From Candidatus Goldiibacteriota bacterium HGW-Goldbacteria-1 (GTDB taxonomy: Bacteria > Oederibacteriota > PGYV01): 64,000 bases of DNA. The notes beneath the pieces are model-generated. The model saw only the letters and a list, made by a program, of their open reading frames with translations, did no database searches and had not been told where the DNA came from. The position numbers were made by a program, and so were the translations under genes. This document shows, piece by piece, positions 17,242 to 26,963 of the stretch (its first letter is position 1; every line of letters starts with the position of its first letter). Location: the NCBI GenBank assembly GCA_002839855.1, contig PGYV01000001.1, positions 285,092 to 349,091 on the forward strand. The letters run 5' to 3'.

Positions 17242-18381
17242 TTACGCTTTCCCAAAAATACCCCTGATATCATTAATACCTATAAACTTCACTTTAACAC
17301 CTGATACTTCAGCCGGCCTGGGCACGCTGATATCATGGGAAATTACATAATTCACGCCTTCAGGATACAATTTTCTGAATATTTTAAGCGCCGTAACATT
17401 CAATTTAGAATACTGCCACTTGCATTCTATCGCATCCACACAATTTCTGGCGCGCTTTACCACAAAATCCACTTCATGCCCCGCCTTATCTCTCCAGTAA
17501 TTTATCCCGCGCTCCTGCATTACAGCTGTAAGTTCATTCAGTACAATCTGCTCCCAGAGAAGCCCAAAATCGTCTCCGCGCAGAGTGTCCCATCCCTTGG
17601 CGTAAGTTACAAACCCTGTATCAAAACCATATACTTTGGGCATTGAGACTATCTCGCTCTTGCCGCCTCCCGCAAACGGCCTGATAACACAGGCAACACC
17701 TGTAGTTTCAAGAATAGCCATATAATTTTTCACTGTATGCCGCGACACTTCGCACATATCCGAGAATTTGGTGGCATCAAACATAATGCCGCTCATATTC
17801 AGTATAAGTTCCACCAGTTTAATAAAAGATTCCCTTTTTTCCAGCCTGAACAATTCAAGTATATCCCTTGACCAGTATGAATCCACCCACTCCGCGTAAT
17901 GTCCGGCAGCCTTATCTTTTTGCAGCAAAAAAGGGGGCAGGCCGCCCAAAAGCATTCTGGTTTTAATATCTGTTACTCCAAAATTCTGTGAATCTTCAAA
18001 CGTAGCGGGTGTCAATGTTATTGTGTTTTTTCTGCCGGTAAGCGTATCACTGAATTTTTTTATAGTTTCAAGAGAGGATGAACCTGTCGCAATTATCTTA
18101 ATTTTCGGATAATGGTCTGCAGCTATTTTTAGAATCTGCGCGGGATTGTCAAGTTTATGCACTTCGTCAAGGACAATTAATCCGCTGTTTTCATCCTTTA
18201 GAAATGATTCGTGGGATACCAGTTTTCTGACTTCAGGTATTTCACAGTCAAAATACTTAGCCCCTTCAACAGCCCTGCAAAGTACGGTTTTTCCGGAACG
18301 CCTTACGCCCCTTAACCACAATATAGGCCTTGTTTTTAATGATTTCTGAATAAGCCCTGTCCAGTACTCTCTTTTTATCAT
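17242..18381 (-). CDS. AAA ATPase with DUF4143 C-terminal domain
   Basis: About 379 residues. The N-terminal AAA domain has Walker A GVRRSGKTVL near residue 25 and Walker B LIVLDEVHKL near 68, then sensor GSSSLE. The DUF4143 part at the C-terminus contains EVDFVV and AIECKW, resembling a PD-(D/E)xK nuclease fold. Members of this family are of unclear role and are often mobile. I chose ATG at 18381 (MIKREYW), the usual family start; an upstream TTG would lie in the -10 element. The transcript would then be nearly leaderless. The next gene downstream is unrelated. Confidence 0.85.
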   Translation of the reverse strand: MIKREYWTGLIQKSLKTRPILWLRGVRRSGKTVLCRAVEGAKYFDCEIPEVRKLVSHESFLKDENSGLIVLDEVHKLDNPAQILKIAADHYPKIKIIATGSSSLETIKKFSDTLTGRKNTITLTPATFEDSQNFGVTDIKTRMLLGGLPPFLLQKDKAAGHYAEWVDSYWSRDILELFRLEKRESFIKLVELILNMSGIMFDATKFSDMCEVSRHTVKNYMAILETTGVACVIRPFAGGGKSEIVSMPKVYGFDTGFVTYAKGWDTLRGDDFGLLWEQIVLNELTAVMQERGINYWRDKAGHEVDFVVKRARNCVDAIECKWQYSKLNVTALKIFRKLYPEGVNYVISHDISVPRPAEVSGVKVKFIGINDIRGIFGKA

Positions 18382-18390
18382 AGTAACTAC

Positions 18391-18419
18391 ATGATACAAA
18401 TAGTATTACTATTTGTCAA
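18391..18419 (-). promoter_or_regulatory. Promoter of the ATPase gene with palindrome in the spacer
   Basis: Minus strand TTGACA (18419-18414), 17-base spacer, TATCAT (18396-18391). The spacer holds the palindrome AAATAGTAATACTATTT, well placed for a repressor. Transcription should start within a few bases of the ATG at 18381. Confidence 0.7.
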
Positions 18420-18429
18420 GTGTGCTTTT

Positions 18430-18936
18430 TCATTCATTAAAGAGTTTTCCTATCATGGCGCCAAGGCCGCCGCAGGACAGGGACAAAGGAAAGACAAGCC
18501 AGATTGAATATATGGACAGAAGGCTGAACTGGTTGGGTTGCTTAAAGTTTTCATTTATATAATACGCAGACAGCCCCACTGCCGCAATTGCCCCGGCAAG
18601 CATACCCATATACATTGCGTTTCTTTCCGCGTCATTTTCCCTGTAGGTATGAAGGTTAAAAAGCGAGGTAAGCCCCGCAAAAGAAAGCGGCAAAAATGAA
18701 AATGTAATTATGTTTCCGTTTATATCCCTTTCATTCATCCCGTAAGTTGACAAAAGCGCGCCTGTAAGCAGGCTGCCCAGCTGCCACATGGAACGGTTAA
18801 ATTCTATGCCCTTTTGAACCTCTTTTTTATCTTCATCGGACAGCCTGTCCATATATTTTTTCTCGGGGACGCTGACGCAGCCGGCAATATTCAGCGCCAT
18901 TATTAACACGAGTATAACCGCGGTAATTTTTTTCAT
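18430..18936 (-). CDS. Lipoprotein with membrane segments, paralogue of its neighbour
   Basis: A 168-residue protein starting at ATG 18936 (MKKITAVILV) with lipobox NIAGC near residue 20. It then has a charged stretch (PEKKYMDRLSDEDKKEVQ) and hydrophobic segments (LGSLLTGALLS, FLPLSFAGLTSLF, GMLAGAIAAVGLSAYY, LLSIYSIWLVFPLSLSC). It shares layout and phrases with the gene just upstream (EEKKQEIQ and LWQAGSILAG versus DEDKKEVQ and MWQLGSLLTG), so the two are tandem paralogues. Function is unknown; it follows the copper ATPase in the same direction. Confidence 0.75.
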   Translation of the reverse strand: MKKITAVILVLIMALNIAGCVSVPEKKYMDRLSDEDKKEVQKGIEFNRSMWQLGSLLTGALLSTYGMNERDINGNIITFSFLPLSFAGLTSLFNLHTYRENDAERNAMYMGMLAGAIAAVGLSAYYINENFKQPNQFSLLSIYSIWLVFPLSLSCGGLGAMIGKLFNE

Positions 18937-18937
18937 T

Positions 18938-19456
18938 TTAATTACCCCCGGTAAACAGATTTTCAATGTTTGCCCAAATAACGCCAAGCGCCGGAAAAGC
19001 AAATGCCGACCCTATTACCATAAAAGGGATAATCATCGCGTCGTAGGATGTCCTATAAGCTGTCGGCCCGGTTGCCACGGCCGCGTATAGCAGCCCTCCT
19101 GTCACGGCTCCCGCAATTAATCCCGTAACCGTGAAATCAAAAAGATACTTTCTTTCTTTTTCATCTTCCGCGTAACTTGCAAGATTGGCAAAACTTGCGG
19201 TTGTTAAAAACATTACCGGAAGCGCGCAGGTAACCGCTGTCTTCATTCCCGCATCACCCTGCGATGAAAGCCCTATGCCTAAGCCTGCAAGTATTGACCC
19301 TGCCTGCCATAATTTTCTGCTTATTTTTACCGCCTGAATTTCCTGCTTTTTTTCTTCAGGCGTCATGACATTCTGCACCCTTTTATCAGGCATTGTGGCG
19401 CACCCTGTAAAACAGATCAGCGCCAAAAGTAATAAATATTTTGCGGTTTTCAGCAT
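18938..19456 (-). CDS. Lipoprotein with membrane segments
   Basis: A 172-residue protein starting at ATG 19456 with an AAGGAGG ribosome binding site; the reading frame is open further upstream but without a good start. The lipobox CFTGC is near residue 18. Hydrophobic segments follow a charged region, as in its paralogue one base downstream. Not assigned to a named family. It lies 85 bases after copA and might contribute to metal resistance, but only its position suggests this. Confidence 0.75.
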   Translation of the reverse strand: MLKTAKYLLLLALICFTGCATMPDKRVQNVMTPEEKKQEIQAVKISRKLWQAGSILAGLGIGLSSQGDAGMKTAVTCALPVMFLTTASFANLASYAEDEKERKYLFDFTVTGLIAGAVTGGLLYAAVATGPTAYRTSYDAMIIPFMVIGSAFAFPALGVIWANIENLFTGGN

Positions 19457-19541
19457 TTCTTCCTCCTTAATGATATTCACCTGAATAAAAGCAAATATCA
19501 TACCGCAATAAAAACCTTATAAATAAGAACAATTAACAGCA

Positions 19542-21701
19542 TTAGCTGCGCATTTTTTTGCGCTGTGAACGCTGCATTGACAGCGAATTTAAAAGAACCG
19601 AAACTGAACTGAACGCCATGGCGCTGCCTGCAATCATGGGATTTAATAATCCCAGCGCTGCAACTGGAATTCCAACTATATTATATATAAAAGCCCAGAA
19701 CAGATTCTGCTTAACTTTTTTTACCGTAAGGCGGCTTATCTGAATCAGTTTTACAATATCAAGCGGGCTGTTTTTCATAAGCACCACATTTCCCGCCTCT
19801 GACGCTATGTCCGCGCCTGACGCAAACGCCGCGCCCACATCCGCGGACGCAAGGGCGGGCGCGTCATTGATGCCGTCGCCCGCAAAAATTACAACGCCGT
19901 TTTTCTTAAGATTTTCCACGGCTTTTATCTTGCCTTCGGGCATAACCGCGGCCGTGATATTAACTATTCCCGTCTGCCTGCCGGCGGCTGCGGCTGTCCT
20001 TTCATTATCACCGGTCACAATATGGACGGTAATTCCCATTTCCTTTAACAGCTTAACCGCTTCAGATGAATCTTTTTTTACCAAATCCTGCGCTGCAGCA
20101 AACCCAAGGCAGTTTTTTCCGTCAGACAGTATCATAAGGGTTTTGCCCGACTGTTCCATTTCCATTATTTTACCGGCACAGCCTGCAGTATCCGCACCCA
20201 CCCCTTCAATAAATTTCATGTTCCCGATGTAATATTTCTTCCCGTCAATTATCCCTTCCACGCCCCTGCCGGGAAAATTCTTAAAATCTTCCACAGTTAA
20301 ATTTAAATTGCCCGTTATTTTGCCCGTAATATTTTCCACTATGGCCAAAGCAAGCGGGTGTCCTGAATTTTTTTCCATATAATAAAATATATTTATTACA
20401 TCTTCTTTTTTAACCTGCTTATCACCAAACGTATCCAAATCCGTAATTACAGGTTTGCCTTCTGTAATGGTCCCTGTCTTGTCAAAGACCACATTTTTTG
20501 CCTTCCCCGCAAGTTCAAGCGCGGATGCGTCCCTGACCAGTATTCCGGATTTAGCCGCAAGGCCGGACGCCACAATAACAGCAGCGGGAGTTGCAAGGCC
20601 AAGCGCGCACGGGCACGCCACAACCAGCACAGCCACTGCCGCGGACAGGGCGGTTTCAAAAGGATTACCTGTGATTATCCAGGCAATAAAAGTAACTGCC
20701 GCGATTATTATTACCGCCGGCACAAAATATGAAGAGACCGTGTCAGCCAGTTTCTGGACAGGCGGTTTGGACGACTGTGCGCGTTCCACAAGCACAATCA
20801 TCTGCGCAAGCGTGGTTTCCAGACCCACCTTTTCCGCGCGAAACTGCAGTACCCCCTCCTTATTAATAGAGCCCGCCAAAACTTTATCCCCCGGCTTTTT
20901 AGCCGCGGGCATGGACTCGCCTGTTACTATGCTTTCATCTATTGATGATTCTCCCTGCGTGATGATGCCGTCTACCGCGGCTTTATCGCCGGGTTTTAAA
21001 ACTATGATATCCCCTTTTTCAATTTCATTTATTATTATCGTTTCCTCTTTTCCGTTTCTTATGACCACCGCTGTTTTAGGGGCAAAGTCTATAAGTTTCT
21101 GTATTGAATCTGCGGCCTTTTTTTTGGCTGCAGCTTCTAAATATCTGCCAAGCAGTATCACGGTTATAAGCACGCACGACGTTTCAAAATACAGATGGTG
21201 CCCGTGCCCTGCCAGTATCAGATAGACGCTGTAAAAATACGCGGCGCTTGTGCCAAGCGCCACAAGGGTGTCCATGGACGCGGAAAAACTTTTTAACGCG
21301 TCAAATGTTTTTTTATAAAATTCAAACCCCGTTATAAACTGCACCGGCGTGGCAAGCACCCAGATGATATAAGCCTGATAAGGTATGGTGCCCGCGGCAA
21401 TAAACATGCTTAATATGAAGACAGGAAGGGTAAACGCCAGCGCAAATATGAATTTAAGAAAAGCCTCTTTTCGCGCGTCTCTGTTGTCGCTGTCCTTCAT
21501 AACTTTGTATCCGCGCGACTCTATTACTTTTTCTATATCTTTTTCGTTTATCAGCGCAGGGTCGTACTTAACAGAGGCGTTTTCAAGCGCAAGGTTAACG
21601 GAAATATTTTCAACACCTTTTTGTTTTTTAACAGAGCGCTCTATAACGCTTACACAGCTCGCGCAGTGCATGCCTTTTATTCTGAATTCTTTTTCCTGCA
21701 T
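19542..21701 (-). CDS. copA: Copper-exporting P-type ATPase
   Basis: A 719-residue P1B-type ATPase. The N-terminal heavy-metal domain has GMHCASC (near residue 10). Transmembrane motif ACPCALGLATPAAV (CPC) binds copper. The phosphorylation site is DKTGTITEG, followed by the HP motif SGHPLA, TGDNERTAA and GDGINDAPALASADVG. I chose ATG at 21701 because GGAGGG lies just upstream; the longer frame from 21776 has no ribosome binding site. It probably pumps Cu+ to the periplasm, where the CusCBA-type system takes over. Confidence 0.96.
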   Translation of the reverse strand: MQEKEFRIKGMHCASCVSVIERSVKKQKGVENISVNLALENASVKYDPALINEKDIEKVIESRGYKVMKDSDNRDARKEAFLKFIFALAFTLPVFILSMFIAAGTIPYQAYIIWVLATPVQFITGFEFYKKTFDALKSFSASMDTLVALGTSAAYFYSVYLILAGHGHHLYFETSCVLITVILLGRYLEAAAKKKAADSIQKLIDFAPKTAVVIRNGKEETIIINEIEKGDIIVLKPGDKAAVDGIITQGESSIDESIVTGESMPAAKKPGDKVLAGSINKEGVLQFRAEKVGLETTLAQMIVLVERAQSSKPPVQKLADTVSSYFVPAVIIIAAVTFIAWIITGNPFETALSAAVAVLVVACPCALGLATPAAVIVASGLAAKSGILVRDASALELAGKAKNVVFDKTGTITEGKPVITDLDTFGDKQVKKEDVINIFYYMEKNSGHPLALAIVENITGKITGNLNLTVEDFKNFPGRGVEGIIDGKKYYIGNMKFIEGVGADTAGCAGKIMEMEQSGKTLMILSDGKNCLGFAAAQDLVKKDSSEAVKLLKEMGITVHIVTGDNERTAAAAGRQTGIVNITAAVMPEGKIKAVENLKKNGVVIFAGDGINDAPALASADVGAAFASGADIASEAGNVVLMKNSPLDIVKLIQISRLTVKKVKQNLFWAFIYNIVGIPVAALGLLNPMIAGSAMAFSSVSVLLNSLSMQRSQRKKMRS

Positions 21702-21792
21702 TGTCTCCCTCCGGCCATTAATCGAATTCTCTAATTTTCGAATTTCCAATCTTCCAGTTTTTATCCCATATCCCATAACTTTTTTAAAGCAA

Positions 21793-21816
21793 GCCGCAAT
21801 ATATTGCGGCTCTACA
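21793..21816 (-). repeat. REP-like palindrome GCCGCAATATATTGCGGC
   Basis: Perfect palindrome followed by TCTACA (plus strand), resembling the GTAG family with GTAGA on the minus strand. The rest of 21702-21931 holds TATCCCATATCCCATA and a TTATTGCCGGGGTTCCGCTT segment also seen near 11830. Confidence 0.5.
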
Positions 21817-21931
21817 ATAAAGAACGAAACATCAATTACACCAGACTCGCTTTATTGCCGGGGTTCCGCTTATGCTTATCTGCATATAGCTTAAACCGCT
21901 CGTTTTTCCAATCCTCTAATCTTCCAATCTT

Positions 21932-22138
21932 CTAATCCTCTGCCTTGTACCCTGCTCCCTCTATCGCTTCCTTTATCTTCTCTTCATCTATCTTCTTTTC
22001 ATCAAAATGCACTCTCACTTCGCCCTTTTTAAAATCCGCCTTTGACTTTATTACCCCTTCCAGTTCTGCCAGCGCGTCGTTTATGTTTGCCTCGCACCCT
22101 GTGCAGTGCATTCCCTGTACTTTAAGCTTTATATCCAT
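21932..22138 (-). CDS. copZ: Heavy-metal-associated domain protein, copper chaperone
   Basis: A 68-residue single HMA domain with metal motif GMHCTGCEANI (Cys 12 and 15) and the usual beta-alpha-beta pattern ending EGAGYKAED. It is likely to deliver copper to the N-terminal domain of the neighbouring CopA. AGGAGGG ribosome binding site. Cadmium or zinc binding is also possible. Confidence 0.93.
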   Translation of the reverse strand: MDIKLKVQGMHCTGCEANINDALAELEGVIKSKADFKKGEVRVHFDEKKIDEEKIKEAIEGAGYKAED

Positions 22139-22194
22139 TTTACCCTCCTTTAATAAGTCAGGCAGGGGGTTTCGCCCCTGCCTGTTCCTGCTTA

Positions 22195-22671
22195 TTATTT
22201 ATTGATATATTTTTCCGGGTCTTTCTTAAACATTTCAGGGCATCCTGCACAGCAGAAGTAATACATCTTTCCTTTATATTCCGTGCTGGAATACGCTTTT
22301 GACTTTTTCATCTTTGTCCCCATTACAGGGCAGATTACTTCTTCGTCATCAGTGGCAGCTGCAGCCGTTTTCACGTTCATCATTTCCACGCACATTTTTG
22401 CCTTTTCCTGAATTGCCGCTGCTGTATCCCCGTCTTTAACCGAAGTTATTTCAATTACAGCCCCTTTTTTTGTGTTCTTTACCTTAAAATCCGCCTTAAG
22501 TCCGCACATCCCGCACATTTTATTACCTTCTGCCATTTTCATCGGGCAGTCTTTCTTCATCATCTTCATGTGCTCCGCGCATTTTGCGTCCATTGCGCCT
22601 TTTTCTGCCGCAAAAACCGCCGTTGACGCCGCTAACAATACTGCCATTGCAATTACAATCATTTTCTTCAT
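22195..22671 (-). CDS. Exported Met/Cys-rich YHS-domain protein
   Basis: A 158-residue protein with a signal peptide (about 21 residues, AVFAAE). After it comes a Met/Cys/His-rich segment (CAEHMKMMKKDCPMKM, CGMCG) suited to copper or other soft metals. The C-terminal YHS-type domain (about 113-155) shows ICPVMGTKM and YYFCCAGCPEMF. It is probably a periplasmic metal-binding protein cooperating with the CusCBA system whose gene lies 41 bases upstream. AAGGAGG ribosome binding site. Confidence 0.88.
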   Translation of the reverse strand: MKKMIVIAMAVLLAASTAVFAAEKGAMDAKCAEHMKMMKKDCPMKMAEGNKMCGMCGLKADFKVKNTKKGAVIEITSVKDGDTAAAIQEKAKMCVEMMNVKTAAAATDDEEVICPVMGTKMKKSKAYSSTEYKGKMYYFCCAGCPEMFKKDPEKYINK

Positions 22672-22712
22672 TTCTGTTCCTCCTTGTTTTTATGTTTCTT
22701 TAAAGCTTTGTT

Positions 22713-25700
22713 TTAATTTTCAGTAATTTCTGCCGGTTTTGACTCTGCTTTATCCAGCTGCATTTTTCTCCACAGAAGATAGACTGCCGGATATACAAGC
22801 AGTTCCATTATAAAAGATGTAAAAATTCCGCCCACCATGGGAGCCGCAATGCGTTTCATGACATCCGCGCCTATTTCATGGGACGCCGCCCACATTATGG
22901 GGAGCAAGCCCACAAACATGGTAAGCACTGTCATAAGTTTTGGCCTTACCCTCATGACCGCGCCGTGGTGAATTGCCTCTTTTAAATCATCCACAGTCTT
23001 TAACATCCCTTTATCTTTTCTGTCTTTGTACGCAAGGTCAAGGTACAAAAGCATAAAGATACCGGTCTCCGCGTCCACGCCAAGCAGCGCTATTATTCCG
23101 CACCATACCCCGACTGACATGTTATACCCAAGAAGGTATAGTACCAGCACCGCGCCCACAAGGGAAAACGGCACCGCAAGCATTACAATAAATGTCTTCA
23201 CGTATGATTTTGTATTCATGTAAATCAGAACAAATATAATAAGAAGCGTCAGCGGGACCACCATAAGCATCCTGTTTTTAACCCTCTGCATGGATTCAAA
23301 CTGCCCGCTGTAAACAAGCGTATATCCCGCGGGAAGATTAATTGCGCTGCCAAGCGTTTTTTTAAGTTCCTTCACATAGCTGCCAATATCGCGGCCCGCC
23401 ACATCCACATACACGTAACCGGCAAGCCTTCCGTTTTCATCCCTTATCATGCCGGGCCCTGTTGTAATTTTTATGTCCGCCACTAAAGACAGCGGAATCT
23501 GTTTTCCGGTCATTGTGGAAATATATGTGTTTTTCAGCCCTTCTATGCTGCTTCTCATGTCGCGCGGGTAACGCACGTTTATGGGGTATCTTTCCCTGCC
23601 CTCTATAGTCCAGGTAATATTCTCCCCGCCTATGGCTGCCATTATTTCCATCTGCACATCTTTCATGGAAAGCCCGTACCTTGCCAGCTGCCGCCTTTTT
23701 ATGTCAAAATCCACAAAATAACCCGCGGCTGTCCTTTCAGCAATAACGCTTCTTGTGCCTTTAATGGCGGACACCAGGGGTTCCATCTGTTTTCCCAGCT
23801 CTTCAATTACAGACAGGTCATCGCCGTATATTTTTATCCCCACCGGAGTGCGCACACCAGTGGTCAGCATGTCTATCCTTCCTTTGATAGGCATTGTAAA
23901 AGCGTTCACCTGCCCCGGTATTTTCAGCGCTTCATCCATATCCGCTATCAATTCTTCCCAGGTACGGCGCTCCGGCCAGAAAAACCGCAGCACGGGTTTT
24001 ACAAATTCCGGCGCGTCATCACTGTACCATTGTTTTTTTCCGCCCCACTCGTTCTGCGGTTTTAATACAACTGTTGTTTCCATCATGGAATAAGGCGCCG
24101 GGTCTGTGGAAGTGTTTGCCCTTCCCGCCTTGCCGAATACTGTCTTAACCTCCGGAAAAGATTTTAATATTTTATCCTGCACCTGAAGCAGCCTTGACGC
24201 CTCTGTCACTGATATCCCCGGAAGGGTTGTGGGCATATACAGGATGCTTCCTTCATTTAAAGGCGGCATAAATTCGCGGCCAAGCATAAAAAACACGGGC
24301 ACAACCGCAAGCATGACTGCCAGAGCGGCAATAATAATTTTTTTCGGCCGTTCTAAAACAAATTTTACCGCAGGCCCGTATATTTTAAAAAGAAACTTTG
24401 ATATGGGCTGGTCTTCTTCGTTATGAATTTCCCCGATAATATATTTGTCCACAAAACTTTTCTTCTTTTTTTTGTTGATTTTTATAAACGTCATTACAAG
24501 CACCGGCGCCAGCGTTATGGCAAGCAGCGCCGCGAAGAACATCGCGAAATTTTTTGTGTACGCCAGCGGCGCGAAAAGTTTTCCTTCCATGGCTTCAAGC
24601 GTAAAGATGGGGATGAAAGAAACCGCGATGACTAAAAGGGAATAAAACGAAGGCGCGCCCACTTCTTTTATTGCATGCAGCATTACCTCTTTATAATCGC
24701 CCTGCTCCCCTTCCGATTTCCACCGCGCCAGTTTTTTATGCACGTTTTCGGTCACAACTATCGCGGCATCCACCATAGCGCCTATTGCAATGGCTATGCC
24801 GCCAAGCGACATTATATTGGTGGTAAGCCCCATTATCTTCATCGGGATAAACGACAAAAGCACCGCAATGGGCAGCAGCAATATGGGAATCATGGCGGAA
24901 GGCGCGTGCATAAGAAAAATTATGATTATGAGAGAGACCACAACCATTTCTTCAATAAGTTTGTTTCTTAGCGTGTCAACAGCCCGCCTTATAAGTTCAG
25001 ACCTGTCATAAACAGGAACCGCTTTAACGCCGTCGGGAAGTTTTATTCCGTTCATTTTTTCCTTTACCCGCGCTATCACGTCAAACGCGTTTTCTTTATA
25101 CCTCATTATCACTATTCCGCCGGGCGCCTCTCCCAGTCCGTTATAGTCGGACACGCCGCGCCTTATGTCAGGCCCAAGCGAAACCCGTGCCACGTCTTTT
25201 ACGCGCACGGGGATTCCGTTCATTGATACTTTTACAACCGTTTCTTCAATGTCTTTTTTATCCTTAATATAACCGCCGGCTGTCACCATGTATTCCGCGC
25301 CGGAAAATTCCAGAAGCCTTGCGCCCGCGGATTCGTTGGAATTTTTTACCGCTTCCACCACATCTGAAATTGAAATATTCCTTGATAACATGCCGTTCTT
25401 ATCCACTATCACCTGGTACTGTTTCTGGAACCCGCCTATGGATGCCACTTCTGCCACGCCTTTGACGGACTGCAGCGCGTACTTTAAATGCCAGTCCTGA
25501 AAAGCGCGCAGCTCTTCATTTGAATGGCTGCCGGTTTCATCCACAAGCGCGTACTGATAAACCCATCCCACGCCTGTCGCGTCAGGGCCAAGTTCTGTCT
25601 TTACACCCTGCGGCAGCTGCTGCTGAATCTTAGAAAGATATTCAATGACGCGAGACCGCGCCCAGTACACATCGGTGTTGTCCTCAAATATGACATACAC

Positions 25701-25973
25701 GTATGAAAACCCATAATCGGAAAACCCGCGCACGTCTTTCACCTTTGGCGCGCCAAGCAGGGCCGATATAATAGGATACGTCACCTGGTCTTCAATTATC
25801 TGCGGAGGCCGATCCCATGTGGAATAAACTATAACCTGGGTATCTGTCATGTCGGGAACTGCGTCCAGCGGCGCGTTTTTAACCGACCATATTCCAAGCG
25901 CCACCATAACTGCGGTTCCAAGCACGACAAAAAGCCTGTTTTTAACTGAAAGTTCTATTATTTTATTTATCAT
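22713..25973 (-). CDS. cusA: RND heavy-metal efflux pump, CusA/CzcA family
   Basis: A 1086-residue inner-membrane proton antiporter. The N-terminus MINKIIELSVKNRLFVVL, the PDMTDTQVIVYS segment and the transmembrane motif GGIAIAIGAMVDAAIVVTEN (the conserved acidic pair) identify the heavy-metal family. FMPPLNEGSILYMPTT and GGIFTSFIMELLVYPAVY near the C-terminus also match. The start ATG at 25973 overlaps the end of cusB by 11 bases. Cu/Ag is more likely than Co/Zn/Cd from the surrounding copper genes. Confidence 0.95.
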   Translation of the reverse strand: MINKIIELSVKNRLFVVLGTAVMVALGIWSVKNAPLDAVPDMTDTQVIVYSTWDRPPQIIEDQVTYPIISALLGAPKVKDVRGFSDYGFSYVYVIFEDNTDVYWARSRVIEYLSKIQQQLPQGVKTELGPDATGVGWVYQYALVDETGSHSNEELRAFQDWHLKYALQSVKGVAEVASIGGFQKQYQVIVDKNGMLSRNISISDVVEAVKNSNESAGARLLEFSGAEYMVTAGGYIKDKKDIEETVVKVSMNGIPVRVKDVARVSLGPDIRRGVSDYNGLGEAPGGIVIMRYKENAFDVIARVKEKMNGIKLPDGVKAVPVYDRSELIRRAVDTLRNKLIEEMVVVSLIIIIFLMHAPSAMIPILLLPIAVLLSFIPMKIMGLTTNIMSLGGIAIAIGAMVDAAIVVTENVHKKLARWKSEGEQGDYKEVMLHAIKEVGAPSFYSLLVIAVSFIPIFTLEAMEGKLFAPLAYTKNFAMFFAALLAITLAPVLVMTFIKINKKKKKSFVDKYIIGEIHNEEDQPISKFLFKIYGPAVKFVLERPKKIIIAALAVMLAVVPVFFMLGREFMPPLNEGSILYMPTTLPGISVTEASRLLQVQDKILKSFPEVKTVFGKAGRANTSTDPAPYSMMETTVVLKPQNEWGGKKQWYSDDAPEFVKPVLRFFWPERRTWEELIADMDEALKIPGQVNAFTMPIKGRIDMLTTGVRTPVGIKIYGDDLSVIEELGKQMEPLVSAIKGTRSVIAERTAAGYFVDFDIKRRQLARYGLSMKDVQMEIMAAIGGENITWTIEGRERYPINVRYPRDMRSSIEGLKNTYISTMTGKQIPLSLVADIKITTGPGMIRDENGRLAGYVYVDVAGRDIGSYVKELKKTLGSAINLPAGYTLVYSGQFESMQRVKNRMLMVVPLTLLIIFVLIYMNTKSYVKTFIVMLAVPFSLVGAVLVLYLLGYNMSVGVWCGIIALLGVDAETGIFMLLYLDLAYKDRKDKGMLKTVDDLKEAIHHGAVMRVRPKLMTVLTMFVGLLPIMWAASHEIGADVMKRIAAPMVGGIFTSFIMELLVYPAVYLLWRKMQLDKAESKPAEITEN

Positions 25974-26949
25974 GTACGTGTGACGCTCCCATGCCGGCAA
26001 ACGCGGCTTTAAGCCTGCTTTCAGAATCTATAAGAAAATTACCGTTAACCACAACACGCTCGCCTTCTTTTAATCCCGATTCAACCGCTATGTATCCTTC
26101 CATCACCGCGCCGGTTGTAATGTGCCTTGGTTCAAGGCGCCCTTCACCCGCGTCCACAAAAACCATATTCATGGTTCCCGTATTCATAACAGCTTCTTCG
26201 GGTACAGACAGGACTTTTTCGCCGCCGGTCATGATACCGGCGTCCACATACATTTCGGGTTTTAAAACTGCCCCGGCTTTATTCAGTTTTATCCTTACAT
26301 TAAAAGACCTGGTATCCGGATTCATTACAGGGTCAATGCCGGAAACCGCGCCTTCAAACCGGTTCTGCCCGGATGTTACAATGACATCCGCTCCCCTTTT
26401 TATTTTTTTTATATCATTCTGATAGACCTGAGCGTAAACCGACATATTGGAAAAAATATCCCCATCCTCCGGGCTTTTCGGAATTTCACTTATCTGTTTT
26501 GCGGACAGCCCCAGGCTTTGCAGTTTAAGCACCGCGGTTTCGGCAAGTTCCGCGCTGTTAATTTTAAGCGCGTTTCTGTATTCAGACGCCGCGCTGTAAA
26601 GTTCCGGGTCATACGCCACCACACCCGGCGCGTAAACCAGCCCTGACAAAACACGCTTTTTTACCGTGTCAAATTTTATATTTATAAGCTGCTGTTTTTC
26701 AGGGGATACGGTAATTGCCGCGTAGCCCATTTGTGCATCTTCATGTGCTGAATGATTTTCTGCCCCCTGCTGTTGTTCTTTTTCAACAGGTACAAGGTCC
26801 ATGCCGCATATGGGGCAGCTGCCGGGATGGTCCTGAATTACCTGCGGATGCATGGGGCAGGTATACAGTGTTTTTTCACCGTTATCAGAACATGATACCG
26901 CGTAAAAAACAGCGCCGATTATCAGCGCCAAGAAAAGTATTTTTTTCAT
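25963..26949 (-). CDS. cusB: Periplasmic adaptor of the metal efflux system with N-terminal metal-binding domain
   Basis: A 328-residue lipoprotein (lipobox AVSC near residue 17) starting at ATG 26949. Residues about 25-55 form a heavy-metal-binding domain, TCPMHPQV and CPICGMDLVPV. It is followed by the membrane-fusion core (SGQNRFEGAVSGIDPVMNP, TRSFNVRIKLN, KPEMYVDAGI, EEAVMNTG, LKEGERVVVNGNFLIDSESRL). It is shorter than E. coli CusB, lacking much of the hairpin. It joins the RND pump to the TolC-like channel. Confidence 0.92.
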   Translation of the reverse strand: MKKILFLALIIGAVFYAVSCSDNGEKTLYTCPMHPQVIQDHPGSCPICGMDLVPVEKEQQQGAENHSAHEDAQMGYAAITVSPEKQQLINIKFDTVKKRVLSGLVYAPGVVAYDPELYSAASEYRNALKINSAELAETAVLKLQSLGLSAKQISEIPKSPEDGDIFSNMSVYAQVYQNDIKKIKRGADVIVTSGQNRFEGAVSGIDPVMNPDTRSFNVRIKLNKAGAVLKPEMYVDAGIMTGGEKVLSVPEEAVMNTGTMNMVFVDAGEGRLEPRHITTGAVMEGYIAVESGLKEGERVVVNGNFLIDSESRLKAAFAGMGASHVHDK

Positions 26950-26963
26950 TTTTACACCCGCCT

